The notes under the pieces were generated by a model. It searched no databases. It saw only the letters and a list, made by a program, of their open reading frames with translations, and was not told the origin of the DNA. From positions 12,109,989 through 12,173,988 of the forward strand of contig CM073537.1 in the NCBI GenBank assembly GCA_037074615.1: a stretch of 64,000 nucleotides of DNA, read 5' to 3'. The stretch is from Leucaena leucocephala. Lineage: Eukaryota; Streptophyta; Magnoliopsida; Fabales; Fabaceae. Made by a program: the position numbers and the translations under genes. Position 1 is the first letter of the stretch, and every line of letters starts with the position of its first letter. This document shows, one piece after another, positions 23,854 to 34,762 of this stretch.

Positions 23854-26524
23854 ATGAGTTGCATGCGTAGAAGAACTAGACCAGCAGTGTCTTTTGAACC
23901 TGAAATTGAGAGGGAACTTAGGAAACTAAGGAGAGAACTTAGAGAAGAGGCAAGACTGAGATTAATCATAATGAGCATAATGGGCACAATAGACAAGGAG
24001 ATAATGAAATACCAATAAATGTAAAAGATAATAGAAGTGTGAGGGAAATAAATCATTCACTTGTGAATTATGATCCTTATGGTTTCTATACTGAAGAAGC
24101 TAATTTTGAAATTAAAGGAGCCTCGATTGCAGCCTTACCTAAATTTCATGATTTTGCAGGAGAAAGCCCACGTCGCCACTTACAAACTATGCATATGATT
24201 TGTTATTCAATGAAGCCTCCAATGGCTACTTTGGATGACGTCTTAAGGAGGTGTTTCCATTTCACTTTAGAAGGGAAAGCTAAGGAGTGGCTGTACAACC
24301 TGCTAACTCATTTCTCAACTCTTAATGGGACCAGCTAAAAACAACATATCTAGAACAGTTTTTCCCAGCCTCTAAGACTACTCAGATGAAGAAGGGGATT
24401 ACAAATATCCTGCAACAGGATGGGGAGTCATTACATGACTACTAGACCAGATTTATCAATTTGTTGGCTCGATGTCCCTATCATAACATCACGAAGGCTG
24501 ATTTAGTAGACATTTTCTTTGATGGTCTACTTTCTCACAACAAGGTATCCTTGAATGCAGCAGCAAATGGGTCTTTAAGAGATAAAACTCCACAAGCAAG
24601 TTGGGAGTTATTCAAGAAAATGGCTAATGAAGACCATCAGACTGAAGATCCAAGGAGAATGCCTACATCATCTTTGGGTAATTCAAATGTAATCTTAGTT
24701 GAAATGGTAGCCTTGGGAAACTGAATGGAGAAGAGGATGAGTTTGATTGAAAGAGAGCTGCACTCTACCAAACAAGTTCATGCAGTAGGTACCTCACAAG
24801 CATTAGTTATATGATGTGAATCATGTGGTTCAATGATGCATACCACAAATACATGTGATAGACAGTATGAAGAGGTGGCAGCACTATATCAAGGGAAAGA
24901 TAATCAATACCAAAAGAGAGATACATATTTCAACACATAATCTTGCTTGGAGAGACCATCCAAATTTTAGGTGGGGGAGTGGGGAAAATAGGCCAAACCA
25001 ATTCCAAGGAGGTGATGCTTCCTCAAGCAACTATCAAAGTAATGCAAGGCCTATGGTTCCAATACAACCTAATACTTTAGTGGCATCAAAACCAGATGAG
25101 ACCTCTTAATTATTGAAGAGTATGGCTCCATAATTGAACAACATGGGCGATAGGATGACTAATATAGATACCAAGCTCAAAGAGAATGATGGTCAATTCA
25201 CCTTCATAACTTCAATTCTTCAGAGTATGTAGAAGAATAATGCAGACATGCAAAGGAAACTTGAGGAGTTAAGATCCAAGAATGTAGATATTATAAGTCA
25301 TCTAACTCAAGTCTCCAATACAGTAAATGACATCCAGACGAAGAGCAATGTCAGCATACCATCAAACACTGTCATTAATCCGAGGGCTTTGAATGCCATA
25401 TCTCTCAGAAGTGGAAGAGAAGTGCATTTTAAGGAAGCTGATACACCAAACAAGAATAAGGAGGATTCTGAATTTGAGAATCCATCATCTTCATAATAAA
25501 GATTGGGAAATCAGAAAGTCTTAAAGAATAGCAGCTCATGAATAAGAAGGCAACCTAAGAAGAGAAAGCATAAGCATAAGAGGAACTACAAGAGAAGCAA
25601 GAAGAGGTAGTGATCGTGCAAAGTCCAGCATACAAAGGAAAGTAAATTGAGGAGAAGGCGGAGTCTAGGAAGCAAGGAACCTCTAAGCATACAGGTAAGG
25701 AGGTAAGTATAAAATATCTCCCTTTTCCTAAATCTTATTTTGCTGGAAAGAAAAATATTGACCCTGACTTCGCACAAGATGCTTACAATCTCTTCAATAA
25801 GTTAGAAATAAATATTCCTATATTTGAATTCCTTAAAAGAAATCCTAAATATGCTAAACTTTTAAAAGAATTGTGCGCTGATAAAAAGAAGTTTAGGCCT
25901 CTTGAGAGAATACAGGTGAGTGCTAATGTGTCATCACTTTTTAAGGCTGAATTACCAGTTAAATGCCAAGACCCAGGATCCTACATAATCCTATACACAA
26001 TAGGAAAGGTTCATGTCAAGGGAGCACTATTAGATCTAGGGGCTACCATTAATGTAATGCCTTGGTCGGTATATCAAGCTTTGGGTATTAAGAATCTTAG
26101 AGACACAAATGTAGTACTATAACTAGCTGATAGGTCAATTAGGTATCCTAAGGAAATTCTTGAGGATATTCTAGTACAGGTCAAAGACGTAGTGTTCCCA
26201 GCTACTTTTTATGTTCTGGACATGTCCAGTGAATTAGTGAATGAGAGCACTCTGATCCTGGGCAGACCTTTACTCCAAACTTCTAAGACAATCATTAGTA
26301 TAAAGTATAGTTCCATTACAATGGAAGTTGGAGAACATGTGGTAACTTTTAACATGAATGAAGCAATAAAATATCCTTTTGATAATTATGCTTTTGTTGA
26401 GTTGAATGCTATTGATTATGCTATTGAAGAGACTAGGGATGAACATGAACTGAGTTTGCATGATAATGATAATGTGTTTGCAAAAGAGTTGTTGAGTGAT
26501 TTTGTAGAGTCTCAAGTATTCTAG
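23854..26524 (+). pseudogene. Athila-like gag-protease pseudogene
   Basis: In the intact family gag forms the particle and the aspartic protease cleaves the polyprotein. The ATG at 23854 opens an Arg/Glu-rich N-terminus. A frameshift occurs near 23962, after which IKGASIAALPKFHDFAGE and KAKEWLYNL mark the retrotransposon gag core (about 24115-24290). A stop at 24336-24338, further frameshifts and stops follow, with a degenerate CX2C...H...C knuckle (CESCGSMMHTTNTC) near 24820. The protease lies at about 25870-26520: LLDLGATINVMP holds the D-L-G-A active site, ILGRPLLQT is the downstream signature, and a stop at 26120-26122 lies between them. All frames are on +. At least three disabling lesions are visible, so no functional product is expected. 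Confidence 0.8.
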
Positions 26525-26573
26525 AAGTTAGAAGTGGAACAAATGCTGAAGGGGAGCCTCTTTGTGAAACTAG

Positions 26574-26850
26574 GTCGAGACAAGAAGACATTATGGTCAT
26601 GACTGTCAACTCCAGAGATGACCATTCGCGACTTGATGTTGAAGGGGTTGCGACCAGATATCAGTCTGTTGAGGGAAAGCCTCTCTTTGAAACGGAGTCC
26701 GACTAGAAGACACATGTGTCGCGACTAACAACTCCAGAGACATCCAGTCGCGACGAGTAGCTGAGGAGGTCGCGACCAAATATTCTAGAGACAGTCTCTG
26801 TGAGCTTGAGTCATGATGAGAAGTTGAAGATAAACCTGATAGGTCACGAC
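26574..26850. repeat. GTCGCGAC pair array after the protease
   Basis: Motif starts fall at 26574, 26596, 26625, 26647, 26697, 26718, 26747 and 26769, giving steps 22, 29, 22, 50, 21, 29, 22. Two outliers follow at 26810 and 26843. The interval occupies the place where reverse transcriptase would begin in an autonomous element. The segment 26718-26776 is about 85% identical to 50989-51047 in a Copia LTR. Confidence 0.85.
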
Positions 26851-26855
26851 CATAA

Positions 26856-27377
26856 ATGGCAGAAGCAACCAGTGACTTCTCCAGACCTCCAGTTCTATGC
26901 TCCACTGTTTTGGTTAAAGGGCCAATATGTTCTAACCCTACTTATCCTCATTCACACTCAAAAATTACCTCTCATACCTTAAGATTTTTAAATGATTTGC
27001 TCCTTACTAATAGTGCAGGTATGAAAGAGAGTGCCCCTAAGTATATTGCAGTTGAAGACCAACCTCACCTTGGTGCGACACTTGAGGAAGTAGATGACAA
27101 ATTAGGGAACCCACACAAGCTGGATAAGAGCAACTTCGAGGAATATACAAAAGATAAGAAGGAAACATCTCCTAAGCTTGTTGTTGCTACTTGCCAACCA
27201 CAGTTAGGCAAGTTCAAGTTTAAAGAGGAAAAATTCAAGACAAGTTTGGATGGACTACATGATGTAAGCAGAGTGCATGATCCTAGGAAGCCAAAATGGA
27301 AAGAGAAGGCAATGGGGGAGATTTTCCTATCAGACAACCATCGTTCTAAATCTTATGAGTTCCCACCTCCTCCTTGA
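26856..27377 (+). pseudogene. ORF of unknown function in the Athila-like element
   Basis: A 173-codon open stretch on + begins MAEATSDFSRPP, continues as a lysine/glutamate-rich hydrophilic protein and ends SYEFPPPP. I recognise no domain. It follows the motif array and lies before the 3' non-coding region, where the pol of an autonomous element would be or end. It may be a remnant tail of the polyprotein or a chance ORF. No upstream promoter is apparent. Confidence 0.35.
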
Positions 27378-29590
27378 GGCTAGGTTATCCCTTTCCTATT
27401 CTTACCTTTTACAAGTTCTACCAATATGATATGTTTGATATTTTGGTTTGATGATTGGAAAGGGATGATTCAGTAGGATAGTGTTTATTTTCAGTTTATT
27501 TCTATTTATTGTTGGTTTACTTCTATTTTGCATGATAACCCTGTGTTGTCCATGGTCTATTTACTTATTGCTTCTATTCTGGGCTGTTTAGCAAACTCAA
27601 TTGCATGCTATAGTTTACCCATCTTATCCTCATTGCTTCCCTTGACTTGTGATGCATGATTTGAATGTGACTGCGAGCATCATTGTCAAATTTGCATTGA
27701 GTATGTATTTGCCTGCTGTGTTGGAGCTAGTTGACCTTATATTATGCTGTGATTTCTATATCCTTGCTGACAGTGAGGACACTGTCAAATTTAAGTGTGG
27801 GGGAGATGTTCTTGTTTCTGTACTAATTACTGTAAAAATTCTTCAACTGATTCAATCTGTTATCACAAATCTTTTCGTTTTTTATCTCAATGTGTGATGA
27901 ATTGCTAAAAATTGGACCCCATTTTAAACTATTTTGTGGTTAGCTGAAAAAGTCTTAAGTCTAAAAGATGTTTTTTGTTTTGGAAATTATCACATGGTAG
28001 TCTCTGTGAACATTGGTCGCGACCTTCACTGCCTTCAGTCGCGACCTGGTATGAAATTTGTAGGTTGCATACACTCTTTGTGAAAATTAGTCGCGACTCG
28101 AGTGTATTTAAGATGCGACCATAACTCTTTGTGCTTTTACGTCGCGATAGGAACCTTTCCTGGTCGCAACTAGTTGTGGAAGTTTAGAGTCTGCACTCAC
28201 TGTGGAATTTGGTCACGACCTGCACTGTGTCTAGTCACGACCTGAGTGCAAAAATGTCCATTTACCTTCTCTTTGATTGTGCAATGCTGTGTAGAAGGAA
28301 TCCTTTTGAGCTACTAAGGTGCTTTATAAATATTTCATTACCCCTTGCTCTTCAACTCTTTGCATAAAGAGTTTACAGAAACCATCTTCATACTTGAATT
28401 TTTTGTTTAAATTTCTTAGAAATTGAATTGGAAACACTTAAGTTGTTACTGTTAGATTTAGGATTATAACATAATTCTAAGTGATTACTTTTAAACTTTT
28501 AAATTATCATTTGAAAGGATTTTCAGTTGTGATAAGTGTTTTAATACCTAGTGAATGATGAACAGTGCTTTAGACTTTAACTTATAAGCAATTTAGATAA
28601 AAACCTTAGTTGGAAGGAATCTCGGCCTTGATTCCTATATTGCGTGATTATTCAATTGGTTTATATCCTCTAGAACTTGTCTTGGCTCTGAGTTGAGAAT
28701 TACTTGCGCATTTATGTTATTGAACATGATAGAGGCATTTATTTCTAAACCCATTTACCCCAAACACAAGCCAGTCACATATTATATCCTTAGTCACCCC
28801 CTTTGAGCCCATAACTTTTCTTTTTCCACCATAGAAAGTTATATATGCATGAACATCTTTCCAAAATAAACTTGTTATTCATGTCAAAACTTATTATTAT
28901 TGTGATGTTATGCTACACCTTCTATGTATAAGGTGCCAAATAAAAAGAACAGAAAAGAGTATATTGCACGAAAGAAGAAGAAGAAGAAGAAGAAGAGTGC
29001 AAGAAAAATTGAAGAAAGAAACAATGAAAAGGAAAAAAAGAAAAGATAAGTAAAGAAGGCACTATTATCAACTCCTATTAGCACAATTATCACCTATACA
29101 TCTTGGAAGACATGAATTCATGCTACATATTCCATATTGAATGCATATAGTACTTTCTACCCTTCATATTCCATTCCACGTGGCCCATCTCCATCATTTC
29201 AAACCTAAAAGACCTCTTGATTCTATGCATAAGTGTTATATGGTTACTGAGATTTAGAATCATTACCAGCATATGGTAGGATGTTTACCAATTTGAATCT
29301 GAGTGAAAGAACCCTAACAATGAGAGGATATAGAGAGCTAAACACTTATATCCTTAGAGAGAATATATTGCGCTCATACAGTTAAGGTTGATTTCATTTA
29401 GTAGTTGATTACTTGGCATTGCTCATATTATCACTTTTGCATTCCCAAAGTTATGTTGATTTCAATTAGTAGTTGATTAATTGTCTTCAAGTTACACTAT
29501 GGATTATGTTGTTATCTCAGATTTAATAGCTTTAGCTTAAGTGTAATTCATTTCTTTGTCCAGGAGACAAAGGTTCAAGTGTGGGGAAAT
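27378..29590 (+). other. 3' non-coding region of the Athila-like element, copy 1
   Basis: No coding domain is seen. AAGTGTGGGGGAGA (27793-27806) and AAGTGTGGGGAAAT (29577-29590) are two polypurine-tract-like stretches; the second directly abuts the LTR. A GAA microsatellite lies at about 28971-28996. The part from 27693 onward is repeated at 34763 onward. Confidence 0.65.
28016..28241. repeat. GTCGCGAC pair array, 3' non-coding region
   Basis: Pairs 28016/28038, 28090/28112, 28141/28163 and 28212/28234 are each exactly 22 bp apart. The step 28112 to 28141 is 29 bp. Some sites are decayed (GATGCGAC, GTCGCAAC, GTCACGAC). Spacers contain CTCTTTGTG or CACTGTG blocks. Confidence 0.8.
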
Positions 29591-29872
29591 TGATAAGACA
29601 CAATTTGTGTATGGTTTCTACGATATTTTTAATGGTTTTATAACAGTTTTACCATTCATTTATGCTTGTAATTGTGCTTTTGTGGTAATACATGATTGTG
29701 CTTGGCAATATGTTGTTTTAAGGGTAAAATGGTAAAATTAACTCCTACAAACTGCAATTATGCATTCTTTTACTGATGGGACTTTTATAGCAAGCTTTGA
29801 TTTTGTATTTGCAGGTACTTTAGAGGAAAATCAAGAACTAATGTGAGTAGAAAAGAAATCACAAGAGAAAAG
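29591..29872 (+). mobile_element. Truncated Athila-like LTR start
   Basis: TGATAAGACACAATTTG through ACAAGAGAAAAG matches the first 282 bp of the LTR at 36652, then breaks at 29873 where a TGTAACATCC end begins. The base run AAAAG (29868-29872) would be the target duplication of the insert, but its right-hand partner is missing. Confidence 0.8.
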
Positions 29873-30098
29873 TGTAACATCCCAGTTTTCAGGCCTAGAG
29901 ATGCAGAGATAGCCTAAGATTGAGAGGATACTAGACCCCTTTATAGCAGAAGTCCCAGAGGAACGTAAAGAGTTTCAGGGACTGAGCTGCGAGTAAGTAA
30001 AGGTACGGGGACTTATGTGTAAACAGTGGAAGTCCCAAGGGGTAAATGGCCATTTGGGGATGATGTAAAGGTATAAGGTTCAAGAGTTGACCAGTTAG

Positions 30099-30251
30099 GT
30101 CGTGATGATAACGAAGTTGGTCGCGACGAGAGTGTATTATGGTCGCGACTAATATTGGCAGAGAGGATTGGTCGTGACAGATAATGTTGTGGTGTCGCTA
30201 CTAATGAGTAGAATAAGCCTGGTTGCGACTAAAAAGTGATGTGGTCGCGAC
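30099..30251. repeat. GTCGCGAC array near the insert's 5' end
   Basis: Motif starts lie at 30099, 30120, 30142, 30171, 30194, 30222 and 30244. Steps are 21, 22, 29, 23, 28 and 22 bp, the same 22/29 plan with single-base drift. Confidence 0.8.
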
Positions 30252-31784
30252 GAAAGACTGTTATGGATAGCATTGGGAGGCGTGCAAGGTCTCTTCCAGG
30301 TGCCACATGGCACTAGTCTGGAGAAAGCAGATAAAGCTGAGGACACGTATTATGAGGTAGGAGACTGGACCGGTGAGTCAGCATGCTGAGGTGTCCCGAG
30401 ATTTTTGACATGTGATAAATATGCTGCTGAGGTGTCCCGATGATGCAGTAAAGAGGAAATAAAAGAAAATAGGAAATTCCAGGAAAAACCAGGACCACAG
30501 GATTAGAGTTCATGGAAATTACGATATTGCCATTGGAGGAGGTTTTAAATACCCCCCCTTGCCTTCATTTGCATTCACGCATGGAAAGGAAGGGAGAGAA
30601 AGAAGAGAGAGAAGGAGAAGGAAGGAAGAGAGAAAGGGAGAAAGGAAGAAAGGAAGTTCTGGCGGAGCTGGAAGCAGAATAGAGATAGTAGGGTTCTGCT
30701 AAGCTAGCCAGGTAGTAACTAATCCTAGCTTTTATGTAATGACTTTGTGATTTGATGTGCTATTGTTTGGTTGGATTGTTGTCTTATATGTTATGTCTGA
30801 AGCTCTATTGCAATGCTATGATCATATGTTATTGAGTATGGAAGCACGCAGCATACTTATCTGTACACAATCACAAGCAAGCACTGTCACTCTGCATTAC
30901 ATATATTGTTATGATTGTTGCTACTGAGATTCCCACGAATCTCATCCCCATACATAACCCATTACAGGGAGGTTATGCTGAAGTGGATTTTGAGAATGCT
31001 AAGAGACGCCGTTATGTTACCGAAGTAAAGACTGAACATCAGTATATGATAAGTACTGTGTACGTAGTGCTGTCTAAGGAGGCTAGAAGTGAGTGGACCT
31101 AGCCAGTTCATCTAGTCTTTACTGGGTACTACGTAGAATGGTAGTTCTCATGAGGGGATTGCCGAATCAGTACAGTTCAGTTCTTTGTACAGATGAAGGG
31201 TAGCGGTTATGCTGCTGGAGTTTAGGCAGGAAGAGATGTAATAGAGATGGAAAGATTATGTATATATCTTGTTGTGTATGCCTTGCTGTATGACATTATG
31301 TTATTCAATGTTAAATATTGTTTGGCATATTCAATTTATGTATGGTAAATTAAGGGGAAATTCGCAGGTCCTGAGGCAGCAGTGTTCTGACCTCAGTTTA
31401 ACCTATTAAACGGAGGAGTCTGGCCACGAGATTTAGTGAGCCGGTAGTACACATCTGGGGCATTCCGTGAATAGGTAATAAGCCTCATTTGGATGTGTAG
31501 AATGAGAGAAACAAGTTCTCAAAGTAAAGGTTCAGAATGAAGAACTTAGGAGTAAAAGTTCAATCTCTGGACTTAAGTTAAGCTAAAATTGCTTCCGCAA
31601 GTATACTCTGAGGAGTTTAAAGGAGGATGTTTCATTTTGGTATTAGAGAAAGAGGTTCTGGCATAGACCAGAAAGGACTCTGGTTCAGAGCATAAGATTC
31701 TGGCACAGAACAGAAGGTTCTAGCTCAGTGATGCTCTGATTTAGAAAGAGTATTTTCCCTTGAGTGCGAGAGAATGGCACTCAG

Positions 31785-32176
31785 GTCGCGACCAATATGG
31801 TTGTAGGTCGCGACAGGTAGCCTCAAGAGAGTTTTAGTCGCGACGAATAAGTGGAAATGTCGCGCAGTTATTTACAAAGAGATTAGGTCGCGACGTGTAT
31901 GTTACAAGGTCGCGACGGTATATTGCAAAAAGCTCAGGTTGCTACGGGAAAGGTCTTGTGTCGCGACTGAAGAGTTAAGGTTGCGACGTAAAGAGGCCTA
32001 GGTCGCGACGTAAGGAGGCCTAGGTCGCGACGAGTTAGGTTCAGGTCGCGACGACAGAAGAATGAGGTCGCGACTAAAGGACAGAGATGTTAGGTCATGA
32101 TGAGTTGAGTATGATGGTCACTGACGAAAGATCACAGAGGATGTGAGTCACGACTATCCAATACTCAGGTTACGAC
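31785..32176. repeat. Longest GTCGCGAC array
   Basis: At least sixteen motif sites are present. Eight neighbouring pairs are exactly 22 bp apart: 31785/31807, 31837/31859, 31887/31909, 31938/31960, 31980/32002, 32002/32024, 32045/32067 and 32147/32169. Intervening steps are mostly 27-30 bp, with two of 20-21 bp. Many sites retain the full GTCGCGAC, making this one of the best preserved arrays in the window. The tail (GTGAGTCACGACTATCC, AATACTCAGGTTACGAC) recurs at 38501-41496. Confidence 0.85.
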
Positions 32177-34762
32177 AGACAGTTATTCACATAGAGGTTT
32201 AGAAAGCTCAGCGGAGATAAAGCTCCTAGATGATATGTGTGTTCATTTTTCTTTTTGAGAAGGAAAAAGATAGTGAACATAAGAAAAGAATATAGAGCTT
32301 GAGTAGAGGAGCCATGCATAGAGGAAGCTGGCAACTCCAATGAGGTAGACCCTATGCGAGTCATCCGTGCTAGGCAGGATGAGCAGCAAAGGATAATGTA
32401 AAGAATGATGATGATGAGCTAGCCAGATAGTTAGTATGAGGTTTGCCTAGGAATGAGCCTAGGACATGGCCTAAGGCTAGAGACGTGATGGTTAATAGCT
32501 AGAGAGCTAATATTCCCTAAGCAGAGGGATTCCATCACAGAGAAGTGATAGACCTAGGGTAGAGTACCCTAGAGAATGAAAGTGATAGTAAAAGATGATG
32601 AATGAGATCCATGCAACTGAAGTTCGCAAGGATCAAGAGAAAGACCGATCAGGAACCACAGTCCGATCAAGAATAGACTGGGACGATGGATAGACAGAAG
32701 AAGTTAAGAGATAGTAGAAAGGTAGCCATAGATTACGAGATAAAGGGACTCCCCTATTCCCTATGTAAGAAAGAGTGATGAAGGGTTGAGTCTATATCCT
32801 GATAAGAGGGTAGCGTGGCAGCCTGAAATAGATAGATGTTTCAGGATGAATGGTGATATGATAGGTCAAATGATAAATATGTTTTGAGGCTTACTTAGCT
32901 TTACAAGGTCTGATGGATGGGTGAGCAAAGTATGATGATGATATGGCTTATGATGCCATAAGTTATGATGAATAGTTGCATCTCCTTGCAATTATCATGC
33001 GATGACATGCATGTTAGAGTATGCCATGATGAATGAATACTCCCCTTTTGCAGTATATGCAGGGTAGAGTGTATATGAGATTAAGAAGTTATGAGAAAGT
33101 ATGTTGCTCCCATACTATATGACATGTAATGAGATATGTATTGAGGTTGATAGATAGTCTCAGTTTATGGGACAATAAGCTATGATATTCAGTTATGTTA
33201 TGATTGAGGTTACTCGGGTAATTCTGCAGACTTGTGAATACAGTACTCAGGACCATTTCTATTGAAAGGAATGGTATACAGAAAGAAAAGCGGATACGAG
33301 TAAAGAGATTGTTTCTAGATCACTCTTCAGATAAGAGTTGGATCTGAAACAGATGGCTCTCAGATAGAGCTAGATTCAGATGAGTATAGATCACTCTTTA
33401 GATAAGAGTTGGATCTGATATAGAATGCTCGCAGTTAGAGCATAGTTCTAATGGCTTGCAATTAGAGCACAGATTGAAATGAGAAGTATGATGAGGCCAT
33501 GCAGTAGAATGCAATGGCAGGTGGTTAGACCATGATGGCATAAGGCATGGTAAGCCACAGTAAAGTAAGAAAGATAAGAAGGAACTCCTGAGTACAAGAG
33601 GAAGTAAGTAAAGTCTGGGTAAATGATATGAGGCTATAAAAAAATTTAAATTTTTATGGAGTTATCAACAGGTGGAAGTAGTTAACCTTATGACTTAGTC
33701 TGTTGGTTTAAGATCTTCGGGAGATATACAGTATAACATAATCGCAGTTAGATTCTGGAGGGTCGCAGTTAGATCCTAGCATGGCTCGAGGGTCGCAGTT
33801 AGATCCTAACAGTTTCAGAGTCGCAGTTAGATTCTGAAAAGGCTAACGGTTGATCGCAGTTAGATCCCGAGGTCGCAGTTAGACCTAGCCTAAGGAAAGT
33901 AATGAGCCATGAGACATGAGTACAATGTAGTATCTCTTTGGGAAGATGAATGCCAAAGACGAAGTTAAGGTGAGGAAGCTTCACTAGTTGATAAACTCAC
34001 CCAGAGAAATTGTTTTATAATGATTTTCCTCAGGTAGCCTCTAGTATACAGACTAAACTTGGCTTTCCCTTAAACGAAGATGGAGTCCAAGTTCAAATCT
34101 GAGTACTGATATTCCAAGAAGTTTTGTAGAAGTATGCCTGAGAAGCAGAGAAGAGAATCCTCTGTGTGATGAGAAGCAGAGAAGAAAATCCTCAATGTAA
34201 TGAGAACCGAAGAGTTTGAGTAGATAGATTCCCCAGATGAGGGTAAAGAGATTAAAAGGCTAGAGAAGACCTAGAGAAAAAGGTCTAAGGCAAAGCAAAT
34301 ATAGAACTCAGTTCTATGAGGAAGAGAATGTTAGCCTTATGGTATCTCAAGATAAGTTATGAAAAGGTGATATACACCATGAGATAGCCAGAGTTGGCTA
34401 GATATGCTATGATAAAGTATCAAAAGCATGCAATGAGATACACTGTGGTAAACATGTAATGTGACACGTACCGAGAAATGTGCATTGTATGAACAGATAG
34501 AGAGGCTTTCCTTTTGTAAGGATCATATGTTTAAATGTTATGTTACGAACGAAATAGAAAATGAGAGTTTTCCCTCGTTGCATGAGATGTCAGGCCATAT
34601 GTTATATTAGAACTGCGCAAGCTCCAAATGTTAGAGCTGTGCATAATTAGAACAGAAATGCTTGAGCTCCGATGTTAGAGCTTTGCATTCATAAGCAGGT
34701 ATGTAGTCCTGTAGTATGTTGGCCAGACATTATGCATAGGTGCTCTTATTTAAGAGTGGGTA

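Larger units (their letters stand above)
27693..29872 (+). repeat. 2.2-kb direct repeat, copy 1
   Basis: This stretch reappears at 34763-36933 at roughly 99% identity by eye. Differences include a GAA microsatellite 9 bp shorter in copy 2 and scattered transitions. It covers the 3' non-coding region, the polypurine tract and the first ~280 bp of the LTR. Confidence 0.85.
29873..34762 (+). mobile_element. Truncated chromovirus-type LTR insert, plus orientation
   Basis: It begins TGTAACATCCCAGTTTTCAGGCCTAGAGATG, which resembles the LTR start at 56590 (TGTAACACCCTAATTTTTAG, GGCCTAGAGATG). A block around 31000-31140 (GTGAGTGGACCTAG, TACTACGTAGAATGGTAGTT) is the reverse complement of blocks in the minus-oriented LTRs (near 54370 and 59490-59560). 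The expected right end (GATGTNACA) is absent, so the insert is truncated at the junction with copy 2 of the host element. No gag or pol domain was recognised in its 4.9 kb. It is longer than the related LTRs, so part may be internal or duplicated sequence. A purine-rich GA tract lies at 30584-30655. Confidence 0.6.

Noticed and set aside
26606..26905. Minus-strand ORF over the motif array (Ser/Thr/Arg-rich)
   Set aside because: Its repeated VAT/SRD wording is the translation of the GTCGCGAC array, and it has no counterpart in related elements here.
27649..27897. 82-codon ORF, repeated at 34740-34967, as a gene
   Set aside because: It spans the polypurine-like tract and non-coding 3' region of the Athila-like element; the second copy is simply the duplicated segment.
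28908..29093. Hydrophobic Phe-rich small protein
   Set aside because: It is a translation of a GAA microsatellite on the opposite strand.
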